Assembly (NCBI GenBank): GCA_018883705.1
Contig: JAHLFQ010000254.1
Coordinates: forward strand, 1 to 6,596
Reading direction: 5' to 3'
Source: Candidatus Cellulosilyticum pullistercoris
Lineage (GTDB): Bacteria > Bacillota > Clostridia > Lachnospirales > Cellulosilyticaceae
DNA length: 6,596 nucleotides
The first letter of the stretch is position 1. Each line of letters opens with the position of its first letter. Position numbers and translations under genes: made by a program. Below are positions 1 through 5,240 of this stretch, one piece after another. A model generated the notes under the pieces. That model was not told the origin of the DNA and ran no database searches. It saw only the letters and a list, made by a program, of their open reading frames with translations.

Positions 1-370
1 CTTTAATATCTGCTGTTAATCTAGTTAAAATACTACCTGTCCCCACAGTATCAAAATAGCTATATTCAAGGGCCTCCATATGACTCACTGCCATATTTCT
101 CATATCTGTCTCAATGTATAAACTATATAAAGTATTAAAACATTGCTTCATAAAGATAAGAACTGTCCCTAGAATAATCATGACTATTAGTTTAGATAAT
201 AGAGATGTTATCACAACATGTTCTCCTGCTAGCATCCGGTCTACGGCACCGGCAATCATGTCGATCCCTTTTACATTGATGCTGTTATAACCGACACACA
301 TTATGCCAAAGACAATAAGTAAATAGCTGTATTTAAGCGCTAAAATCATAAAATAGTTTTTCTTCTCCAT
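1..370 (-). CDS. ABC exporter subunit, N-terminal part (transmembrane domain), cut by window edge
   Basis: The reading frame is open for 123 codons from an ATG at 370-368 to the left edge. It encodes the start of a type-1 ABC exporter transmembrane domain, normally fused to an ATPase in a half-transporter of about 570-600 residues. Hydrophobic segments lie near residues 13-30 and 55-76. They are followed by the family's intracellular loop, with R91, H97, YFDTVGTG (105-112) and LTRLTADI (115-122); this matches the usual 'yFD...tG.l.sRlt.Dv' signature. The start is well supported: AAGGGG sits 6 bases upstream (377-382) and a promoter lies about 60 bases upstream. The ATPase domain is outside the window, so the ATP-binding motifs, the substrate and any partner subunit cannot be read. 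Multidrug, peptide or lipid export are all possible. The family call is firm and the substrate is unknown. Confidence 0.85.
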   Translation of the reverse strand, partial: MEKKNYFMILALKYSYLLIVFGIMCVGYNSINVKGIDMIAGAVDRMLAGEHVVITSLLSKLIVMIILGTVLIFMKQCFNTLYSLYIETDMRNMAVSHMEALEYSYFDTVGTGSILTRLTADIK

Positions 371-432
371 CCCATTCCCCTTATGTATACATCTAAATTA
401 TTTATAAATTATGAATAGATTTTATATTAATT

Positions 433-461
433 ACTATATTATTTTCTGACTTTTTACTCAA
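433..461 (-). promoter_or_regulatory. Predicted sigma-A promoter of the ABC exporter gene
   Basis: Read on the minus strand, a -35 box TTGAGT (456-461) is followed after exactly 17 bases by a -10 box TATAGT (433-438). The -10 lies about 62 bases before the ABC gene's ATG at 370 and downstream of the topB terminator, so the gene appears to be transcribed independently of topB. The rest of the 371-547 interval is AT-rich and shows no other gene or clear RNA structure. Confidence 0.55.
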
Positions 462-547
462 CATTAAATATGACATAACTTGATATCATCTTTTCATCAT
501 ATTCTTGTTATATGGGTACCAGGCAATCAAACTTTGTTAAAAAATAA

Positions 548-594
548 GGGTGCTATGCATAGTAATATTGTATTTATCACTATACATAGCACCC
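548..594 (-). terminator. Intrinsic terminator of topB
   Basis: Arms at 548-563 and 579-594 form a 16-base stem with one G-U type mismatch and a 15-base loop. On the minus strand the stem starts 3 bases after the topB stop codon and is followed by TTATTTTTT. The plus strand also has a run of T after the stem, so the structure could work in both directions, but no plus-strand gene lies upstream in the window. Confidence 0.85.
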
Positions 595-597
595 TTT

Positions 598-2772
598 TTA
601 TGCCTTATCAATAAATTCCATTTGCCAATTAAAATAACCTGTCTTCTCATCTTTTACATATTTTAAATAGGCAGCATAAGTCGTTCCTTTTTTACTTTTT
701 AGATTTCTAAATCCTACTTTTCCATTCTCAAGAAGTAGCTCAACCATACGTCTTGTAACACTTTTACCTATAGATGCTATATACTTATCATTCTTCCAAA
801 TAGTATACTTACATCCACTTTTCCAGTTACTACAACCAAATGCACGCTCTGTTTCTATAATAGAATTGCCACATAACGGACATGTTCCTACACTTTCTCT
901 AGAAGGCATTGTTCCTCCAAACTGACTGGTATCCTGTTTGATAATCTCTACTGCTTCTGTTGTAAATTTCTTAATCATATCTAGGAACATTTCTTTTTGA
1001 AATTTTCCCTTTTCTATATCTGATAAAGTCTTTTCTAAGCGTCCCGTGTACTCAAGGTCAAAAAGTTCTTTTACAGGAAAGTTTTCTACAAGCTTCCTTC
1101 CTAAGTCTGTACATGTTAGACTTTTCCCTTTAGCCATAATGTAGCCTGTATCTTTAAGCTTCTTAATGGTTTCTGCCCTAGTAGCTGGGGTCCCAATACT
1201 AAATCCACTTAGAATAGAAGCCATCATCTCTTCGGATGTCTCTTCTCCTTCCTCCTTAAAAGCCTTACCACAGGTTTCCATAATTTTTAAAAGCGTCTTT
1301 TCTGTATGCAGCTTAGGAGGTTTTCTAGTAATCGCATGAATCGCTAACTTTGCAACATCCACTATTTCATTTTCTATTATTTGTGGTAAAACGGTATCCT
1401 TATTGTCTATTTTTTCTACTATCTTCCAACCTTCTACAAGTTGCACCTTTCCTTTAGAAATAAACACACCTTTAAGATTAACTTCTTCAATTTTAGTAGT
1501 CAGCTTTGTTTCTTCATATTCAGCAATTGGCATAAATTGCATGATAAAGCGATTTTTAACTGCTTCATAAACAATACTTTCATCTGCTGATAAATTTTTC
1601 GGCTTTATATAGGTAGGTACAATGGCACTATGACTTTCTACTTTTGCATTATCAAAAATTCGTTTATGAGTAGCAAATTTAATTTGATTTTCATAAGGAA
1701 GTCCTACTTTGAGGGTATCTAATACTTTCTTTGTTCGATCTTTTAGACTTTCCTCTAATGCCATACTCCCAGTTCTTGGGTAAGTAATATATTTCTTCTC
1801 ATAAAGAGACTGAGCCACCTTTAATACCTTATCAGATGTCCAACCTTTATATTTACTGGTTACATATCCTTGTAGGTTTGATAAGTTAAATAGGAGCGGC
1901 GCATATTCCTTTTTCATCTCTACTTGTTTTTCTATAATCCTTCCCTGTTTCCCCTTAATGAGTGCTTCAATATTTTCAAGGACTACTTTATCTTCAAACT
2001 TTTCACTTAGTTTACCTTCTGCATTTGTTTCATGATAAGTTCCTTCAAAAACTTCATTCTTTGATGTTCTGAAATCAGCTACTAGCTTATGATAAGTAGA
2101 ACTTTTAAAACTCTCAATCTCCTTGTCACGATCATATACGATTTTCAATGTAGGAAGTAGGACACGACCTATGTTAAGAAGCTTTTTCTCTCCACTTGCA
2201 TACTTAACTGTTGCGACAGAAGTAAGATTAATCCCTATCATCCAATCTGCCCACTGTCTTCCCATCCCAGCATCTTGAAGAGACTGCATTTCTTCATTAG
2301 GTCTTAACTGTTGCATCCCTTTCTTTACTTCCTCCGGGGTCCACTCATTTAATAAGATACGATAAATAGGCTTACCTTGCTTAAGATATAAAAAAATTTC
2401 ATCTGCAATGACCTGACCCTCACGATCATAATCTGTTGCAGAAATAATTGCCTCTACATCTTCTCTTGCGATTAAGGACTTAATCGTTTTAATTTGTTTC
2501 TGTGCCCCTTGATCTACAATTGCTTTATTTTTACCATCTGATTTTACCTTATACTTAAAGGTTTCTGGTATAAAAGGGAATTTTTCTAAACGCCAGCTTT
2601 TCATATTCTCATCATAATCTTTTGCGTCATAAAGTTGCAACAGATGCCCAAAAGCCCAAGTAATTAAGTACTCTTCACCTTCAAAGTATCCATCCTGTCT
2701 TGATCTAATTCCAAAGGCATCAGCTATATTTTTGGCTACAGAAGGTTTTTCCGCAATAATTACTTTTTTCAT
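598..2772 (-). CDS. topB: DNA topoisomerase III (type IA)
   Basis: This is a 724-residue type IA topoisomerase. It cuts one DNA strand through a tyrosine link, passes the other strand through, relaxes negative supercoils and decatenates replication or recombination intermediates in the cytoplasm. The N-terminal Toprim domain has the catalytic E8 and the metal-binding DYDRE motif (D114, D116, E118). The active-site tyrosine is Y331 in ITYPRTGS. Many homologues have YPRTDS here, so the D-to-G change is a small deviation. Further conserved blocks include NIGRVLLPTL (200-209) and GTPATRAETI (527-536). A four-cysteine zinc finger (C631, C634, C647, C654) is followed by a C-terminal topoisomerase repeat (about 665-707). 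Length matches bacterial TopB. The ATG at 2772 has AGGAGG 8 bases upstream (2781-2786). It is preceded by a hairpin and a possible leader ORF, and I see no convincing promoter of its own. It carries no mobile-element neighbours, so a chromosomal copy is more likely than a conjugative-element TopB. Confidence 0.95.
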   Translation of the reverse strand: MKKVIIAEKPSVAKNIADAFGIRSRQDGYFEGEEYLITWAFGHLLQLYDAKDYDENMKSWRLEKFPFIPETFKYKVKSDGKNKAIVDQGAQKQIKTIKSLIAREDVEAIISATDYDREGQVIADEIFLYLKQGKPIYRILLNEWTPEEVKKGMQQLRPNEEMQSLQDAGMGRQWADWMIGINLTSVATVKYASGEKKLLNIGRVLLPTLKIVYDRDKEIESFKSSTYHKLVADFRTSKNEVFEGTYHETNAEGKLSEKFEDKVVLENIEALIKGKQGRIIEKQVEMKKEYAPLLFNLSNLQGYVTSKYKGWTSDKVLKVAQSLYEKKYITYPRTGSMALEESLKDRTKKVLDTLKVGLPYENQIKFATHKRIFDNAKVESHSAIVPTYIKPKNLSADESIVYEAVKNRFIMQFMPIAEYEETKLTTKIEEVNLKGVFISKGKVQLVEGWKIVEKIDNKDTVLPQIIENEIVDVAKLAIHAITRKPPKLHTEKTLLKIMETCGKAFKEEGEETSEEMMASILSGFSIGTPATRAETIKKLKDTGYIMAKGKSLTCTDLGRKLVENFPVKELFDLEYTGRLEKTLSDIEKGKFQKEMFLDMIKKFTTEAVEIIKQDTSQFGGTMPSRESVGTCPLCGNSIIETERAFGCSNWKSGCKYTIWKNDKYIASIGKSVTRRMVELLLENGKVGFRNLKSKKGTTYAAYLKYVKDEKTGYFNWQMEFIDKA

Positions 2773-2831
2773 CTAACTGTCCTCCTACTTGCATACAAAA
2801 ATTTTTCTCCTATACAGAATAAAATAGACAC
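2769..2831 (-). CDS. Possible 20-codon leader ORF upstream of topB
   Basis: On the minus strand a GTG at 2831-2829 opens a 20-codon frame. It ends in TGA at 2771-2769, overlapping the topB start as ATGA. An ideal AGGAGG (2840-2845) lies 8 bases before the GTG, within the loop and stem edge of the hairpin at 2815-2864. The peptide starts with a short hydrophobic run (SILFCIG) and ends with basic residues. Its Arg-Arg codons, AGG AGG, are the topB ribosome-binding site. The overlap suggests translational coupling, but a frame this short can arise by chance in AT-rich DNA, and the AGGAGG may be only a terminator loop. This call is speculative. Confidence 0.25.
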   Translation of the reverse strand: MSILFCIGEKFLYASRRTVR

Positions 2832-2864
2832 AAGGCCCTCCTCCTTTGTGTCTACTTTATTCTG
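2815..2864 (-). terminator. Long hairpin, likely terminator of the small membrane-protein gene
   Basis: Arms at 2815-2835 and 2843-2864 pair almost perfectly over about 21 bases, with one G-U type pair and one extra base. The loop is about 7 bases (2836-2842). It begins 16 bases after the stop of the 2881-3231 gene. On the minus strand the G/C-bearing inner stem is followed by the T-rich run CTATTTTATTCTG, which pairs with an A-rich stretch on the other arm, as in many Firmicute terminators. There is no separate U-run right after the full stem. The hairpin could therefore be leaky or act as an attenuator for topB. Confidence 0.7.
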
Positions 2865-2880
2865 TCCTATTATGATTTTG

Positions 2881-3231
2881 TTATTTTTCTTCCTCTGCTA
2901 CTTCTTCTACTTCTTCCGTAGCTACTTCTTCATCATTGATAAAATCTTTAATTTTAACATACTCGATTTGTTCTTCATCCTCATCATCATAGATGCTTTC
3001 ATCAAATTCATCAAAATTCTCATCTAATTCATCAAAATCATCATCAAAATATTCATAGTGCTCTTCTAAATCTTTTTCTCTCTTGTTAGCAATCCAAATA
3101 ATAAGTGCAATAAGTACCGCAATAACACTTGCACCTATTACAAACCATACGCATCTTTTTGAATCTTCTCTTTTAATAAGAGCTCTTACTTCTTCTACAG
3201 TAAGTGGAAAGTCTTTCATTCTATTTTTCAT
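2881..3231 (-). CDS. Small single-span membrane protein with long acidic tail, function unknown
   Basis: I do not recognise this 116-residue protein. Residues 1-26 are charged and end in KREDSKR. One strong membrane helix follows at about 27-48 (starting CVWFVIGASVI). The remainder is extremely acidic: 34 of the 66 residues from 51 to 116 are Asp or Glu. It includes a loose FDE/LDE/FDES repeat (62-79) and a Glu-Val-rich end. There is no signal-peptide cleavage motif, so a single-pass anchor is likely. The basic residues flank both ends of the helix, so topology is uncertain. The ATG at 3231 has AAAGGAG 8 bases upstream (3240-3246); an in-frame ATG at codon 5 lacks a comparable site. It has its own promoter and a downstream hairpin, so it looks monocistronic between metA and topB. 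The good signals and the clear domain layout argue for a real gene. Confidence 0.8.
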   Translation of the reverse strand: MKNRMKDFPLTVEEVRALIKREDSKRCVWFVIGASVIAVLIALIIWIANKREKDLEEHYEYFDDDFDELDENFDEFDESIYDDEDEEQIEYVKIKDFINDEEVATEEVEEVAEEEK

Positions 3232-3260
3232 TTAATCAGCTCCTTTGATTTGTATATTCT

Positions 3261-3289
3261 ATTATATCAACTTACAAATTTTATAACAA
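3261..3289 (-). promoter_or_regulatory. Predicted sigma-A promoter of the small acidic membrane-protein gene
   Basis: On the minus strand a -35 box TTGTTA (3284-3289) and a perfect -10 box TATAAT (3261-3266) are separated by exactly 17 bases. The -10 lies 30 bases before the start codon at 3231. The -35 overlaps a weak hairpin following metA. Confidence 0.7.
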
Positions 3290-3313
3290 CACGAACTTTT
3301 TCTTTCGCTTGTT
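3285..3313 (-). terminator. Weak hairpin after metA, doubtful terminator
   Basis: Arms at 3285-3295 and 3304-3313 can form about 10 pairs with one bulge and an 8-base loop, starting 10 bases after the metA stop. The minus strand then reads ATAAAATTTG, without a real U-run. It may slow or partly stop transcription, but read-through from metA into the next gene is plausible. Confidence 0.3.
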
Positions 3314-3322
3314 CTCTTAGTT

Positions 3323-4237
3323 TTATCGCATTTCATCTAAATTATACGGTGTTACTTGATACACATAATAGTTAAGCCAATTTGAAAAAATCGCATACAT
3401 ATGAGAACGCCAACGTACTTCAACACCTTCCTCCATTTTATTATTTTTATAATAATGTTTTGGCATTGAAATAGGTAATTCTTTTTCTAAATCTCTTTTA
3501 TATTCCTGATCCAACGTAAGTGGATCATATTCTCCATGCCCTGTCATAAAAACTTGCTTACCATCTTGAGATATGACAAGTCCTACTCCAGCTTCCTCAG
3601 AGTAAAGTAACAATTTAAGTGCCTTGCATGCTTCAATATCTTCTCTTCTTACTTCGCTATGTCTAGAATGTGGAATATTAATGTAATCATCTAATCCTTG
3701 TAACAACTTTTCGTTTTCTACTTCAATATGTTCAAAAATCCCAAACTGCTTTTCCTTTAAGGAATACTTCGGAATACCGTAATGATAATATAAGCCAGCT
3801 TGTGCTCCCCAACAAATATGAAAAGTCGATGTCACATGCTTTTTACTCCATTCCATAATCTCTATAAGTTCATCCCAATAATTCACTTCTTCAAAGGGCA
3901 TTTGTTCTACTGGTGCACCAGTAATAATCATTCCATCATAATTTTGTTCCTTAATTTCTTGGAAGGTTTTATAGAATGTTCTTAAATATTCCTTTGATGT
4001 ATTTTTGCTTTCATGAGATAAAGGCCTTACTAGTGTCACATCCATCTGTAAGGGGGTGTTACTTAAAAGCCTTAAAAGCTGCACTTCTGTTTCTTGCTTC
4101 ACTGGCATTAGGTTTAAAATAGCAATTTTAAGTTCCCTAATATCTTGTGATATAGCTCTTGTCTCATCCATTACAAAAATATTCTCTTTTTGCAATATTT
4201 CTATTGCAGGTAATGTGTTTGGTACTTTAATTGGCAC
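3323..4237 (-). CDS. metA: Homoserine O-acetyltransferase, MetA family
   Basis: This 304-residue enzyme activates homoserine by O-acylation, the first committed step of methionine synthesis, in the cytoplasm. The family hallmarks are present: LNLMPVKQETE (41-51) with K47, LRLLSNTPLQMDV (55-67), the nucleophile C142 in HICWGAQAGLYYHYGIPK, and H234 and E236 in TGHGEYD completing the catalytic set, then EYKRD with R248. Length is the usual one for the family. Residue 111 is Glu, in GAPVEQMPFEEV. In MetA enzymes Glu at this site goes with acetyl-CoA use, whereas Gly, as in E. coli, goes with succinyl-CoA, so the product is inferred to be O-acetylhomoserine. Translation starts at a GTG (4237-4235) with GGGGAGG 8 bases upstream (4246-4252). 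No other start lies in the 25-base gap to relQ, so the two genes are probably co-transcribed. No S-box or T-box leader precedes it. Confidence 0.95.
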   Translation of the reverse strand: MPIKVPNTLPAIEILQKENIFVMDETRAISQDIRELKIAILNLMPVKQETEVQLLRLLSNTPLQMDVTLVRPLSHESKNTSKEYLRTFYKTFQEIKEQNYDGMIITGAPVEQMPFEEVNYWDELIEIMEWSKKHVTSTFHICWGAQAGLYYHYGIPKYSLKEKQFGIFEHIEVENEKLLQGLDDYINIPHSRHSEVRREDIEACKALKLLLYSEEAGVGLVISQDGKQVFMTGHGEYDPLTLDQEYKRDLEKELPISMPKHYYKNNKMEEGVEVRWRSHMYAIFSNWLNYYVYQVTPYNLDEMR

Positions 4238-4245
4238 TTTTTACG

Positions 4246-4252
4246 CCTCCCC
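4246..4252 (-). promoter_or_regulatory. Ribosome binding site fixing the GTG start of metA
   Basis: The minus strand reads GGGGAGG, then 8 bases, then GTG. The site occupies most of the 25-base relQ-metA gap. It makes the GTG at 4237 the start, in agreement with the conserved MPIKVPNTLPA N-terminus of MetA proteins. Confidence 0.8.
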
Positions 4253-4262
4253 ATATTTATCT

Positions 4263-5048
4263 TTAGCCATTTCTCATGAGATCTTTACTAAATTCTTTTA
4301 GTTGTCTCATATCTCCTTTTTCCCATAATGACCAAAAAATTTCATAGATTTCATTCATATCTTTTTTATTTTTAGTATTGCCCATGGCTTGAATAGAACT
4401 AAAAATATCACCTATAAGATTAGATTCCTCTTGAAAAGATTCTTGGCATTTTAAAACCTCTTCGCGAATCTCTGCCATCTCTTGATCCAAAAGAAAAGCT
4501 GCTTCTGCAGCCTTGTTCAGTCTTTCTTGAATATGCCCCGGCATGTTTTGCTTATATTTATATCGCAGGGAATGTTCAATTGTGGCCCAAAAATTCATAG
4601 CTAATGTTCGAATTTGTATTTCTGCAAAAATCCACTTTTCTCCATGCCCTGTTTGTACCGGATATTTAATAATCATATGGTAACTTCTATAACCACTACT
4701 TTTCATATTAGTAATGTAATCTCTTTCCTCAATCACTATCAAATCTTTACGATCTCTAGCTTTAATAATATCAATTACTTTATAGATATCTTCAACAAAC
4801 TGACACATGATACGAATACCTGCTATGTCTTCCATTTTTTCTTCTACCTGGTCAAGGGGTATACTTTTCTTCTCAGCTTTCTCTAAAATACTTGAAATCT
4901 TTTTTACACGCCCTGTAACAAATTCTATAGGTGAATATTCGTCCATTGCAATAAATTCTTTTCGAATACTTTTAAACTTTACTTTAAGCTCTTCAACTGC
5001 TTGTGTATAAGGAAGCAACATACGCTTCCAATCTTGTTGCATCTCCAC
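4263..5048 (-). CDS. relQ: Small alarmone synthetase, RelQ/YjbM (SasB) type GTP pyrophosphokinase
   Basis: This 261-residue enzyme transfers pyrophosphate from ATP to GDP or GTP, making (p)ppGpp, the stringent-response signal, in the cytoplasm. It has only the synthetase domain, with no hydrolase HD domain and no TGS or ACT regulatory domains. Visible motifs are SPIEFVTGRVK (39-49), DIAGIRIMCQF (74-84) with the metal-binding D74, SGYRSYH (118-124), and EIQIRTLAMNFWATIEHSL (143-161) with catalytic E143. The N-terminal W-x(4)-LPYTQAVEELKVK block closely resembles B. subtilis YjbM. That protein has about 211 residues; here about 50 extra residues (roughly 211-261) form a charged, probably helical tail. 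The longest possible start is the GTG at 5048, because TAA directly precedes it in frame. GGAGGTGA lies 8 bases upstream; an ATG two codons later is the alternative. It is the first gene of a likely operon with metA, tying alarmone synthesis to methionine supply. Confidence 0.93.
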   Translation of the reverse strand: MEMQQDWKRMLLPYTQAVEELKVKFKSIRKEFIAMDEYSPIEFVTGRVKKISSILEKAEKKSIPLDQVEEKMEDIAGIRIMCQFVEDIYKVIDIIKARDRKDLIVIEERDYITNMKSSGYRSYHMIIKYPVQTGHGEKWIFAEIQIRTLAMNFWATIEHSLRYKYKQNMPGHIQERLNKAAEAAFLLDQEMAEIREEVLKCQESFQEESNLIGDIFSSIQAMGNTKNKKDMNEIYEIFWSLWEKGDMRQLKEFSKDLMRNG

Positions 5049-5068
5049 TTAGTAACTCACCTCCACTT
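5040..5068 (-). repeat. relQ: Duplicated ribosome-binding element at the relQ start
   Basis: On the minus strand AAGTGGAGGTG (5058-5068) and AAGTGGAGATG (5040-5050) form an 18-base-spaced direct repeat with one mismatch. The upstream copy supplies GGAGGTGA for relQ. The downstream copy contains both candidate starts, GTG and ATG. The upstream GTG at 5066-5064 opens a five-codon frame that ends in TAA directly against the relQ GTG, in the same frame. Confidence 0.6.
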
Positions 5069-5083
5069 AAAATCCCCTCTATT

Positions 5084-5112
5084 ATTATATATAATTCTCG
5101 CTGCTTCCTCAA
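5084..5112 (-). promoter_or_regulatory. Predicted sigma-A promoter of the relQ-metA operon
   Basis: On the minus strand TTGAGG (5107-5112), exactly 17 bases and a perfect TATAAT (5084-5089) precede relQ. The expected transcript start near 5077 leaves a leader of only about 30 bases, too short for an S-box or T-box element. Confidence 0.7.
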
Positions 5113-5170
5113 TCTCATTCTAAAATCTTTCCCATAAATTAAGAATACTTACATATTTTCATGACTTGTC

Positions 5171-5201
5171 TCATAAATTGTACTAATTACTATTATACAA
5201 G
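5171..5201 (+). promoter_or_regulatory. Possible sigma-E-like promoter of the SpoVB-type gene
   Basis: TCATAAAT (5171-5178), 15 bases, then TATACAAG (5194-5201) resembles the mother-cell sigma-E pattern (roughly KMATAWWT, 14-15 bases, CATACAMT). It predicts a start near 5208, 33 bases before the ATG. A competing sigma-A reading is TTGTCT (5166-5171) with TATTAT (5191-5196), but its 19-base spacer is poor. The sigma-E reading fits because spoVB of B. subtilis is a sporulation gene. Confidence 0.35.
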
Positions 5202-5240
5202 CCTTATTCTAGTTTAATGAAATGATGAAAGGAGCTTCTT

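Noticed and set aside
397..471. A 24-codon minus-strand frame starting near 471 upstream of the ABC gene
   Set aside because: It has no Shine-Dalgarno sequence and starts upstream of the predicted promoter, so it would not be on the transcript.
598..2772. topB as a marker of an integrative conjugative element
   Set aside because: Conjugative elements often carry a TopB, but no relaxase, coupling protein, integrase or attachment repeat is visible, and the neighbours are housekeeping genes.
3800..3985. Plus-strand open frame opposite metA
   Set aside because: It lies wholly antisense to a well-conserved metA, has no ribosome site and no recognisable protein features.
4238..4262. Search for a methionine riboswitch or T-box in front of metA
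   Set aside because: The gap is 25 bases and is mostly ribosome-binding site; no structured leader can fit.
4056..4301. Plus-strand open frame spanning the metA start and the relQ end
   Set aside because: It is antisense to two firm genes and covers their junction; the composition is that of a reverse-frame shadow.
4614..5010. Two overlapping plus-strand frames opposite relQ
   Set aside because: relQ motifs are intact on the other strand, and these frames have no start signals or family features.
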